24,324 nucleotides of DNA, taken from NCBI GenBank assembly GCA_964388245.1, contig CAYLZH010000040.1:1-24324 (forward strand), in the 5' to 3' direction. Of this stretch, positions 7,618-15,264 are shown piece after piece. Position numbers and translations under genes: made by a program. A model generated the notes under the pieces. That model saw only the letters and a program-made list of their open reading frames with translations. It searched no databases and was not told the origin of the DNA. This DNA is from JAIOYV01 sp964388245. Its GTDB lineage: Bacteria > Bacteroidota > Bacteroidia > Bacteroidales > M50B96. Every line of letters begins with the position of its first letter. Positions within the stretch are counted from its first letter, which is position 1.

Positions 7618-8352
7618 ATGAACGACAAAAATTTAAAAGATATGTGGAATAGTGTTGAGTATTTTTTGGGTGCATCTGAATACCAAAGTACAACCATCGA
7701 GCGATTTATATCAGGGCGCTCAAATTCAATAGCCAATAAGTTCACCACTATGATGAGGAAGGACATTATTACGAAAATGGTAATTATGGCACTATTGATC
7801 TTTGATGTTTTTCTTTTCATGGAAGTACAATCAACCATTGCAATGATTTGTGGAGTGGCTTTAGTTTTAATGGTTCCATTGGTTTTATTCGAATCGAAAA
7901 TATTAAAAACATTCAATGAGATTTCTATGACAACCAGCAGTACAAAAGATAAGCTGGCTGAAATGATGTCCTTTTTAAAACGACACACCTTTGCTACTTT
8001 GACATCAACTGCCTCATCGTATTTATTTGGATATAACGCTGCAATGCTATTGTATTTCTTTGTCGAATACGGACAACTCAGAAGAATAGGCACAATCGAT
8101 ATTTTTGTTTTCCCTTCCATATGTCTGCTTGGAATTATAATTACCACTGTGCTAAACAATAATACCATTAAGTACCAGATAAAACACATTGAACTTTGTT
8201 TGTCCGACTTAAATGAAGACATCCTCCCATTATTATCGAAGAACATCGAAAAACAACAAAAGACCGACTATAAAATGAACCTCCTGATAGCCCTGGCGGT
8301 GTTACTTGCATTTCTCGTTCTAATTGCAGTATTAAAGGAAATGGGGTGGTAG
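7618..8352 (+). CDS. Multi-pass membrane protein coupled to the ECF sigma gene (possible anti-sigma factor)
   Basis: A 244-residue protein I cannot place in a named family. Residues 1-52 are a soluble segment starting MNDKNLKDMWNSVEYF. Hydrophobic segments follow at about 54-70, 72-90, 130-150, 155-178 and 222-240. Between them lie a helical charged stretch (about 91-125) and another (about 179-220, KYQIKHIELCLSDLNEDI...). There are no cysteine zinc motifs, protease motifs or enzymatic signature. The start is 2 bases after the sigma factor stop, a spacing typical of sigma/anti-sigma pairs, and small membrane partners next to ECF sigmas are common in Bacteroidota. By analogy the N-terminal cytoplasmic segment would hold the sigma factor at the membrane. 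That role is inferred from position only. Confidence 0.8.
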   Translation: MNDKNLKDMWNSVEYFLGASEYQSTTIERFISGRSNSIANKFTTMMRKDIITKMVIMALLIFDVFLFMEVQSTIAMICGVALVLMVPLVLFESKILKTFNEISMTTSSTKDKLAEMMSFLKRHTFATLTSTASSYLFGYNAAMLLYFFVEYGQLRRIGTIDIFVFPSICLLGIIITTVLNNNTIKYQIKHIELCLSDLNEDILPLLSKNIEKQQKTDYKMNLLIALAVLLAFLVLIAVLKEMGW

Positions 8353-8399
8353 AAATACCCAATTACTTTTCTTGTTCTGAAATTAGAATTGTTTTAAAA

Positions 8400-8423
8400 T
8401 TTGATTAGTATTATTTAATCAAA
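8400..8423. promoter_or_regulatory. Perfect palindrome just upstream of the small secreted-protein gene
   Basis: TTTGATTA-gtattatt-TAATCAAA, 8-base arms, ending 5 bases before the ATG at 8429. There is no T run after it, so it is not a terminator. It may be a repressor operator or an mRNA hairpin covering the translation start. Confidence 0.45.
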
Positions 8424-8428
8424 CTATC

Positions 8429-8848
8429 ATGAAAAAAGTCATTTACACAATCACTATTATCTTATTATTCTTGCAAATTGAAGGTTTCACACAAACTTGT
8501 AAAAAGGTTTCTCATAAAATAAGTGGAAAATTTGAAGCTCATTGTGTATTTAAAACTTTAAATACAAGTTCTGTAAGTCATTGCGAGCTTTGTCCTATTC
8601 AACTTAATAATGATAAAACATCTCTCTTATTGCAGGAATTTTATATGATTTTTGAAGCAGATCAATTAACATTAGTAATTCATAAAGATACAACGGAGGT
8701 CGCTCTTAAATATAACAATAGGTTCAGTAAGGTTAAATTCAAATTTAAAAACAAGCATTATAAATTTCAACTGTATTCAGGTGCTATGAATATTAATTTC
8801 ATATTAAAGAATCAGGATGATAACTTAATTCTTCTGGAAAGAATATAA
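8429..8848 (+). CDS. Small secreted cysteine-containing protein, unknown function
   Basis: A 139-residue protein with a clear signal peptide (hydrophobic core IYTITIILLFLQI, probable cleavage after about residue 21, GFTQ). The mature part has four cysteines, C24, C39, C52 and C55, the last two as a CELC motif. It is followed by a lysine- and aromatic-rich beta-prone tail (NNRFSKVKFKFKNKHYKF). I recognise no family. CXXC in an exported protein suggests a disulphide or metal site, but the thioredoxin context is absent. Sampled lines are only about 25-27% G+C against about 40% for the preceding gene, which suggests recent acquisition or relaxed selection. It is separated from the membrane protein gene by 76 bases containing a palindrome, and no terminator on its strand follows it. 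Confidence 0.68.
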   Translation: MKKVIYTITIILLFLQIEGFTQTCKKVSHKISGKFEAHCVFKTLNTSSVSHCELCPIQLNNDKTSLLLQEFYMIFEADQLTLVIHKDTTEVALKYNNRFSKVKFKFKNKHYKFQLYSGAMNINFILKNQDDNLILLERI

Positions 8849-8921
8849 GACGAAGGAGAATAATTAATACAAAGGTCATCACAATTTCAATCTATTTAGT
8901 CCCCTGATTCAGACCCCAAAG

Positions 8922-8962
8922 AAAAACGCCGTCTGTAATCATTTGATTATCAAACGGCGTCT
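8922..8962 (-). terminator. Intrinsic terminator of tRNA-Cys
   Basis: On the minus strand a 7-base stem (8960-8954 with 8932-8926, ACGCCGT/ACGGCGT) encloses a second stem TAATCA/TGATTA and is followed by a run of T (complement of 8922-8926). It lies directly after the tRNA 3' end. Confidence 0.88.
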
Positions 8963-8963
8963 G

Positions 8964-9034
8964 AGGTCAGTGGCGGAGTCGAACCGCCGTACATGGTTTT
9001 GCAGACCACTGCCTAACCACTCGGCCAACTGACC
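8964..9034 (-). tRNA. tRNA-Cys (anticodon GCA)
   Basis: A 71-base tRNA on the minus strand: acceptor stem GGTCAGT/ACTGACC with seven perfect pairs, D-loop with GGTTAGG, anticodon loop CTGCAAA giving anticodon GCA, and T arm GGCGGTTCGACTCCGCC. The unpaired discriminator base is U, the identity base for cysteine. The 3' CCA is not encoded. It has its own promoter (9079-9111) and terminator (8922-8962). Confidence 0.97.
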
Positions 9035-9078
9035 ATTGGCTTTCAATTGTTCAACATAACTGTTTTGCAATCGGGGCG

Positions 9079-9111
9079 CAAAGATAATAAAACCAACTCA
9101 TATCAAGCAAA
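9079..9111 (-). promoter_or_regulatory. Promoter of tRNA-Cys
   Basis: Minus strand: TTTG (9111-9108), 21-base spacer, TATCTTTG (9086-9079), an exact match to the phylum's TTTG/TAnnTTTG consensus. It sits about 45 bases before the tRNA 5' end, leaving a leader of roughly 35-40 bases. Confidence 0.8.
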
Positions 9112-9150
9112 CTTTTTTGCCAAATTTCAGTTGCGGTTTTAATCATAAAA

Positions 9151-9510
9151 TTACTCCCTGTGTCGTTCCAATGTAACACTTACACTCTCGATACGACCAC
9201 CCATAGGCGGATTCATTTTCCGTACTTTAACTTTTGCCTTATGCACTTCAGGAAAGTTATGAAAAACAATATCCAATAATCGTTTGCAAATGTTTTCAAG
9301 TAGGAACGATTTCTGGGTCATCTCATGTTTTATCAGCCGGTATACCTTTTGATAATCGACTGCATCTTTCAACGAATCGCTATGAGCGGGTTTCGAACAA
9401 TCGGCACCGATCGACAGATCGACTAAAAATTTATTTCCAACAATCTGTTCCTCTTTAAAATGCCCGTGAAAGGCATAAAATTCCATTTTTTCAAGTTGTA
9501 TTTTTCCCAT
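9151..9510 (-). CDS. folB: Dihydroneopterin aldolase
   Basis: Cytoplasmic enzyme of tetrahydrofolate synthesis that converts 7,8-dihydroneopterin to 6-hydroxymethyl-dihydropterin and glycolaldehyde. The 119-residue product has the normal family length. Landmarks: FYAFHGHFKEEQ with E21, the conserved Y53, E72 within LLENI, and the catalytic lysine K98 in VRKMNPPMGG. The reading frame extends upstream to 9564, but that start would overlap the 3' end of the PNGase-like gene by 34 bases and add 18 non-conserved residues. The ATG at 9508-9510 begins exactly where the family does (MGKIQLEKMEFYAFHG), leaving a 20-base gap. It follows the PNGase-like gene in the same direction and may be expressed from the same transcript, although the functions are unrelated. 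Confidence 0.94.
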   Translation of the reverse strand: MGKIQLEKMEFYAFHGHFKEEQIVGNKFLVDLSIGADCSKPAHSDSLKDAVDYQKVYRLIKHEMTQKSFLLENICKRLLDIVFHNFPEVHKAKVKVRKMNPPMGGRIESVSVTLERHRE

Positions 9511-9530
9511 TGGCAAAAGTTGTTTGTATG

Positions 9531-12500
9531 CTATTGAATAAGAATTTTTTTCGTATTGTGCCATTCATCTCCGGAGACACGTACCAGGTAAGCGCCTGAT
9601 GCCAGATTTGTTAATGGAATACGTTCTGTGGTGGCTTCATACACATGGATATCTTTTGATAACATTGTTTTACCGGTAAAATCAATTAACTGAACTGAAA
9701 CTACACCAGTGTGGCCAACAATATCAATAAATATCAAATCGCAGGCAGGGTTCGGAAAAACTTCAACAAACTGGTCTTCAACTGATGAATGTATTGCTAC
9801 ATTTTCAGAAAGCGTAAACGACTGAAATATCCGGTAGCCAAATTCAGGTTCAAAATATTTAAGTGTTCCCCCGCCAATTTTTTTAAATCGAAGATTGCCT
9901 GTGCCTTGTTCAGGATAAGCCCAGTAAGAGAGTCCATCATGACCTAAATCGTAAAAGTAAAAGGAATAGCAACCAGGCCCCAGGTTTAGTGTATCGTAAT
10001 AGGTTGTGTTTGGATCGGCTGAGTATCGACTGTGAACGATGTTTCCGTTAATATCAATTACTTCGTAATAGTTGTCGCCCGGAAAATTATTCGATTTATA
10101 CATAACAATGAAATTGTTATCATAAACCTGAGGGAGCTCAAATTGAGCCATGTATTGATTATTGTCACTGTTTTCATCGGTACCATTATTGGGCGAAGAA
10201 ATAGACACCTCAAAGATATTATCACCATTTCCAAGCCAGAAATCTGTAGAAGAAATTGGAAGATTGACAACTTCCTGCTGCATGAATTCAAGGTTACCGG
10301 TCCAGATAAATTGTTCACCGGTTCCTCCCGACACCTTATAATTTATTGTTAAACTGGTTAACGGTGTTGATCCTGAATTTCTTATTCTTATTTGTGCGCC
10401 ATCGCAAACCGGATTCTTTCTTGAAAAATAGCCAAAATTATTTGGGCTGATTATGTCAACCACCTCGGCATCAAGCATGAAATTAGCAGGGCCATACTGG
10501 AAAAAGTGCATTGCTACATGATAACTCCCGTTGCCCATTCCCGGGTTATTCAGCGGGACATCTTCAATATCATAATCAATATCAACCGAATCGCCGGTAA
10601 TATAGTTGGTTATTTCGAAATCAAAATCTTTAACCTTATCGCCGGGGCACCAGCCTTCGCGGGCACCGGGCCATGTCCCGCCCTGTGGAAATACAGGATT
10701 TTGGGCACAATCGTAGGTTTGCCAAATATGCCAATCAGCAATAGTATCCTGATTAACGAGCAGATAGTGTGTGTTGTTTTTCCATTCGCAACAGTGTGGA
10801 TAACCTCCTGTTGATGAATTATGACCATGTCCCGTAAACCGGGTTTTCATTTTAAAGCCCGAAGCTTGTGGATTAAGAGCAATGGTTTTGTTTTGAAGTG
10901 AAATATCACCATCCAATGAACTGTATTTTTTTGATCCCCTTTGTCCCCAGGGCCTGTTCATTTCAATAACATCACGGGGTGGTGTTCCTTCGATCAATAG
11001 AAATTTCAGATCAAGTAATTCCTGCTGATTTCCTGCCGATAAATCAACATTATCTTTTAACAGATAGGCATAATCTGTTACATCGTAAATCCATGTAAAA
11101 CCATCAGGCCCCAGGTCAAGCCCAATACCATATGGTGTGATAAACCTGCCAATCTCGAATCGGTCGATAATTTCGAAAGGTTGTTCGTAGTAACTTAGGA
11201 TTTCGTTTATATATTCTCCTGATGAAGAAAAATAATTGGAATCGACAGGGAAATTATAGGGATTGTAAACATATTGCCACCCGGCAAGGGTAATCCAGCT
11301 TGTATCGACGGGGAGAAATTCGGAATTACCTAAAACATACTCAACCACCGACATAGGGCTACTATAGATTGTATCATTCGCAATTAGTGAGTCGAAATGT
11401 GAAACATAAGCTCCATTTACAAAAACAATATCGGCCAACATATTGCTTAGTGCGGTGCTGTCTCTGAGTTCATTTCCCGGAAGTAAGTGCCATGATGGAG
11501 CTCCCATTAAAATTCCATGACTTCCGGCCCCTGAAATATCGTGTGCAATATAGCCTGATCCTTCATCAAAATTAATAAATACCAAAAGGTTTAAAGCATA
11601 TGGATGACCGGCATCAATCTTTCGGTTCATAAATTGCTGAATAATAGTATCGGGAAGTTCCTTGTTGAAAATGGAAAATTCGTCGATATATCCGTCGTAA
11701 AATCCGCTGTTCTGCGCACTGGCTCCAATGTTGAATTTTGTAATTCCTTCCATTGTTCTGGTTTTACCGGTGCCTTCGTGCCAGAGTATACCGTTGAGAT
11801 AAATCCGCATTATGCCTGTGTTGGCATTTTTTGTCATGGCCCAATGGTTCCACTTGCCGGCATATTCACTTGTGCTGGCGGCTTTATCTATCCTGTCGTA
11901 GCTCGAACCCGTGTTACCGGCATCCCAGTACACCCTGCCATTACTCCATGGAAGATGCGTACTTACAACCCGTTTGTTATTGGCGTCTCTTCCTTCAAAA
12001 ATATAATCGCTCTGTGGCTGGATTTCCGGATCGCCATACTGCCAAAAGCTAATGGTGATTTCATCGTTTATTAAACCGGTTAGGCTGTCGCTATCAACAT
12101 TTACATATTGTTCGCCCGAGATATTAATGTAATTTTCGCTGTATGATGCATAAACAGTTTGTGGTGCTGGCTTTGTACTTCCCTGAAAAGTGATTGGCCC
12201 AAATTGGACATTGCCCGAATAGCTTAAATCGACTAAAATGCCCGAAATGCTATCCCATATAAAATCTTGTGTAAAGTAAAAGGTTTGCCAATTCAGGAGA
12301 TCAACATCTGTATCTTTTCTGTAAACTTCTGTAAACCCTGAGTTCTCAAAGCCATCTTCGCCCGGAAATGAAAGTGAATTTTTTAATCTGATGGTCAAAT
12401 TCCTGAGATGTTGAGGAACACCACCCAAATTTAACTTAATGGCATTTATAACTGTATCCAACACACCGGCCGAGTATATGTCAGCAGCACTATAATAAAA

Positions 12501-12983
12501 TTGTACCCTGCCTTCGGAGGAATTTCCAAATCCTGAAAGAGGAAAAATGGTGGAGGAATTTCCCAAGGAGAAAGATGTTTCATCGATAATGGAATCGATG
12601 ACCAAATAATGCTGATAATACTGGTTTACACTAAAAGGAGATGTCTGTGTAAAAGGAATCGTATCCAATGAAAAATTAACCATTTGATATTTTGGGTGTT
12701 CAATCAAAGTAGAATCCATCACTCCTGTGTGGTCGTAAACATGAGTATATGTTAAATAATCCCATTCGCCACAATTGTAACCGTCGTGAGTTGTTGCCGG
12801 ATCGCATTTAAGTGTGTATTCCATCAATATTTTACGATAACTATGTGTAGAATCGGGGAATTGAAAAATACCACGGCGTGCAGTTATCGAATCGAAAGTA
12901 AATGTCTGAACCACAATTGTGTCTTGTGAAAACAACTGCAAAGCAGCAAGTAGCAAAAGTGTAAGGCAATAGATATTTTTCAT
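9531..12983 (-). CDS. Secreted PNGase F-like protein with inserted LamG domain and T9SS sorting domain
   Basis: A 1150-residue exported protein; the signal peptide ends near residue 20 (LFSQ). The PNGase F fold (peptide-N4-(N-acetylglucosaminyl)asparagine amidase, which strips N-glycans from glycoproteins) is present but split. The first part (about 20-90) holds CGEWD with D75, matching PNGase F D60. The second resumes at E610 with EIGRFITPYGIG ... IYDVTDY, nearly identical to the Elizabethkingia enzyme. The C domain has GHGH (718-721), HCCEW with E733 matching E206, and a GTWPGAREGWCPGD block. Between the parts lie an unrecognised beta domain and a LamG/jellyroll lectin domain (about 285-497). 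The region of PNGase F E118 seems shortened. After the C domain come a CARDB-like domain (about 850-940), a beta domain, and a sorting domain from about 1073 (VFPNPACD). Cleavage of glycans is plausible, not proven. Confidence 0.88.
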   Translation of the reverse strand: MKNIYCLTLLLLAALQLFSQDTIVVQTFTFDSITARRGIFQFPDSTHSYRKILMEYTLKCDPATTHDGYNCGEWDYLTYTHVYDHTGVMDSTLIEHPKYQMVNFSLDTIPFTQTSPFSVNQYYQHYLVIDSIIDETSFSLGNSSTIFPLSGFGNSSEGRVQFYYSAADIYSAGVLDTVINAIKLNLGGVPQHLRNLTIRLKNSLSFPGEDGFENSGFTEVYRKDTDVDLLNWQTFYFTQDFIWDSISGILVDLSYSGNVQFGPITFQGSTKPAPQTVYASYSENYINISGEQYVNVDSDSLTGLINDEITISFWQYGDPEIQPQSDYIFEGRDANNKRVVSTHLPWSNGRVYWDAGNTGSSYDRIDKAASTSEYAGKWNHWAMTKNANTGIMRIYLNGILWHEGTGKTRTMEGITKFNIGASAQNSGFYDGYIDEFSIFNKELPDTIIQQFMNRKIDAGHPYALNLLVFINFDEGSGYIAHDISGAGSHGILMGAPSWHLLPGNELRDSTALSNMLADIVFVNGAYVSHFDSLIANDTIYSSPMSVVEYVLGNSEFLPVDTSWITLAGWQYVYNPYNFPVDSNYFSSSGEYINEILSYYEQPFEIIDRFEIGRFITPYGIGLDLGPDGFTWIYDVTDYAYLLKDNVDLSAGNQQELLDLKFLLIEGTPPRDVIEMNRPWGQRGSKKYSSLDGDISLQNKTIALNPQASGFKMKTRFTGHGHNSSTGGYPHCCEWKNNTHYLLVNQDTIADWHIWQTYDCAQNPVFPQGGTWPGAREGWCPGDKVKDFDFEITNYITGDSVDIDYDIEDVPLNNPGMGNGSYHVAMHFFQYGPANFMLDAEVVDIISPNNFGYFSRKNPVCDGAQIRIRNSGSTPLTSLTINYKVSGGTGEQFIWTGNLEFMQQEVVNLPISSTDFWLGNGDNIFEVSISSPNNGTDENSDNNQYMAQFELPQVYDNNFIVMYKSNNFPGDNYYEVIDINGNIVHSRYSADPNTTYYDTLNLGPGCYSFYFYDLGHDGLSYWAYPEQGTGNLRFKKIGGGTLKYFEPEFGYRIFQSFTLSENVAIHSSVEDQFVEVFPNPACDLIFIDIVGHTGVVSVQLIDFTGKTMLSKDIHVYEATTERIPLTNLASGAYLVRVSGDEWHNTKKILIQ

Positions 12984-13079
12984 TATTATTGAATCAAATT
13001 ATTACAAAAGCTTAAAATGATGGCGAAAATAGTAATATTGAGTTAATTGATTTGTTATTTTGTTGCTAATTAAAGATCG

Positions 13080-14975
13080 ATGAAAAGAAATCTAAAATTT
13101 AAATATTGCACTGATATTTTTAATTATCGAAGGATTGATAGCAAGCAAATAAAAATAGGAAATTTGGAGTTAGGTGGGAATTCGCCTATCCTTTTACAAT
13201 CCATGACCGATACTTCGACATCTGATATTCAGGCAACAATTGAGCAAGGCAAAAGGATTTTTGATGCCGGAGCCGGTTTGGTGCGAATAACCGCCCCATC
13301 AATCAGCGATGCAAAAAACCTGGCCTTAATTCGTAAAGAATTAAATAATCAGGGATATACAGCACCCTTGGCGGCCGATATACATTATAGTCCTAATGCT
13401 GCCGAAATGGCGGCTAATTATGTTGAAAAGGTTCGAATAAATCCGGGTAACTATATCGATAAAAATACAGGTAACAAGGTAGAATTTAACGAAAAGGAGT
13501 ATTCCCTTGAGCTTGAAAAGATCCATCGAAACCTGCGTCCTTTAATTCAGCAATGTAAACAAACCGGGACTGCCATCAGGATAGGGACAAATCATGGCTC
13601 CTTGTCGAACCGTATCTTAGGAAGATATGGAGATACTCCTGAAGGAATGGTCGAGTCTACCATGGAATTTCTTCGGATTTTTTCACAAGAAGATTTTCAT
13701 CGTGTTGTTCTTTCTCTTAAATCTTCGAATGTGCGGGTAATGGTTTATGCCAATCGACTACTTATTTACCGGATGCATCAGGAAGGTTTTGATTATCCGC
13801 TACACCTGGGTGTTACCGAAGCAGGAGAGGGCGAGGACGGCAGGATAAAATCATCCATTGGTATTGGTACACTTTTGGTTGATGGTGTTGGCGATACCAT
13901 CAGGGTTTCACTAACCGAAACGCCTGAAAATGAAATTCCGGTAGCCCAAAAAATTGTAAGCCATATAGCCCGCAGGACCGAAAATATTACTGGCGATCTG
14001 CCAGTATCATATGCCTTCTCTCCATTCGAATATCAAAGAAGATTGACCAGGGCAGTTGTCAACATTGGTGGCGATAACCAACCAGCAATTATCGTGAAAA
14101 CGAAACCACAGCAGCTACACGAAATAAATATACTGAATCCTGCTCCTGATTTTATTTATCTCAGCTTTTCAGATGAAAAACTAAGCCTAAAGGGCGACTT
14201 AAATTATTTAATTGATTTTCCGGTTTGGAACAAGTTTTATAAAGATAGTAAAAACTTTTATCCGGTTTTGACTTCAAGCGAATATCTACAACAAAAGCCC
14301 GGAGGTGTAATTTTATTTTTCCTGAAAGTGAACTTCCATGAGTTAACTACTTCTTTGTTAATGGAAATTCAAAACGATACCAGGCTGGTAATCTTATCAG
14401 AATCTCAGTCGAACAACTGGATTGGTGAGCAGCGTGCCTTCGTACTTCGACTATTGGAATCTGATTGCTCTGTACCTGTTGTGCCCTTAATCAACAAAAA
14501 AACAAGTGAAATTTCAGATTTCCAGATCGAATCGGCTATTGATCTCGGACCTTTGTGTGTTGATGGTTTGGTCGATGGAATTTGTTTGCATTCAACTACC
14601 GGCCTCTCCCTGAGGTTTGTATCGGCCACAGCATTTGGAATTTTACAGGCGAGCCGTTTACGAATGTCAAAAACAGAATACATTTCGTGCCCGGGTTGTG
14701 GTCGCACACTATTTTCGTTACAGGAAACCACCCGGAAAATCCGTGATCGGACATCGCATTTAAAAGGCTTGAAAATAGGCATAATGGGTTGCATTGTTAA
14801 CGGACCAGGCGAAATGGCCGATGCTGATTTTGGTTATGTAGGAACCGGACCTGGAAAAATTTCCCTTTACAGGAACAAAGAGCTTGTCAGAAAAAATATC
14901 CCGGAATCAGAAGCCGTTGATGCATTGGTTCAATTAATAAAAGATAACGGAAAATGGGTAGAGCCAAATAGCTAA
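13080..14975 (+). CDS. ispG: 4-hydroxy-3-methylbut-2-enyl diphosphate synthase, long form
   Basis: Cytoplasmic iron-sulphur enzyme of the MEP isoprenoid pathway that reduces methylerythritol cyclodiphosphate to HMBPP. The N-terminal TIM barrel (about 20-290) includes LLQSMTDTSTSD, AADIHYSP and VRINPGN. The 4Fe-4S domain (about 525-631) includes SCPGCGRT with C537 and C540, then MGCIVNGPGE with C571 and E578, the usual three Cys plus one Glu ligand set. At 631 residues it is much longer than the roughly 370-residue E. coli enzyme. The extra segment (about 295-520) is the insertion domain known from plant, Chlamydia and Bacteroidota IspG. The gene is divergent from the PNGase-like gene with 96 bases between the starts. 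The ATG at 13080 begins the residues before the conserved barrel. Confidence 0.97.
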   Translation: MKRNLKFKYCTDIFNYRRIDSKQIKIGNLELGGNSPILLQSMTDTSTSDIQATIEQGKRIFDAGAGLVRITAPSISDAKNLALIRKELNNQGYTAPLAADIHYSPNAAEMAANYVEKVRINPGNYIDKNTGNKVEFNEKEYSLELEKIHRNLRPLIQQCKQTGTAIRIGTNHGSLSNRILGRYGDTPEGMVESTMEFLRIFSQEDFHRVVLSLKSSNVRVMVYANRLLIYRMHQEGFDYPLHLGVTEAGEGEDGRIKSSIGIGTLLVDGVGDTIRVSLTETPENEIPVAQKIVSHIARRTENITGDLPVSYAFSPFEYQRRLTRAVVNIGGDNQPAIIVKTKPQQLHEINILNPAPDFIYLSFSDEKLSLKGDLNYLIDFPVWNKFYKDSKNFYPVLTSSEYLQQKPGGVILFFLKVNFHELTTSLLMEIQNDTRLVILSESQSNNWIGEQRAFVLRLLESDCSVPVVPLINKKTSEISDFQIESAIDLGPLCVDGLVDGICLHSTTGLSLRFVSATAFGILQASRLRMSKTEYISCPGCGRTLFSLQETTRKIRDRTSHLKGLKIGIMGCIVNGPGEMADADFGYVGTGPGKISLYRNKELVRKNIPESEAVDALVQLIKDNGKWVEPNS

Positions 14976-14999
14976 TTATGGTAGATTTGATTTTAATTC

Positions 15000-15013
15000 G
15001 TTCATATATGAAC
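15000..15013. repeat. Perfect 14-base palindrome
   Basis: GTTCATATATGAAC, fully self-complementary, 24 bases after the ispG stop. No T run follows, so it is not an intrinsic terminator. It might be a regulator binding site within the 289-base gap before the M16 protease gene; that gap otherwise holds only the promoter below. Confidence 0.35.
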
Positions 15014-15181
15014 ACCCACTGTTCTTTAACGTTCAATGGAATCACGATAAATGATCGACGACATTAATTATTACATACACAATCAGGCAATTACACTTTG
15101 TGGCATAAAAATAGTTAGAGGCGGTTTCCAATTTTTTATTTTAGTACTTTGAGCATATAATATATTGAGAAAGAAAATAAT

Positions 15182-15211
15182 ATTGATTAGAGCGCTTTTT
15201 ATTTATTTTTG
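15182..15211 (+). promoter_or_regulatory. Probable promoter of the M16 protease gene
   Basis: TATTTTTG (15204-15211) matches TAnnTTTG. ATTG (15182-15185), 18 bases upstream, is a near match to the -33 TTTG. The start codon at 15265 is about 53 bases downstream. Confidence 0.55.
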
Positions 15212-15264
15212 TCAGATGATTTTCAGTACGAATTTAATCAGATTAACATATTAACTAATTTATA

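Noticed and set aside
7605..8246. 213-residue open frame on the minus strand
   Set aside because: It is antisense to the membrane protein gene, which has a coupled start and a sensible hydrophobic pattern. The minus-strand product shows no recognisable domain.
8922..8962. The hairpin as terminator for the small secreted-protein gene on the plus strand
   Set aside because: On the plus strand the stem is followed by CTGAGG, not T residues; it serves the minus-strand tRNA.
9511..9564. Longer folB start giving 137 residues
   Set aside because: It would overlap the PNGase-like coding end by 34 bases and add residues not found in the family; the ATG at 9510 matches the normal N-terminus.
15000..15013. 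Palindrome as the ispG terminator
   Set aside because: The A+T-rich symmetric sequence is not followed by a T run and its stem would be weak.
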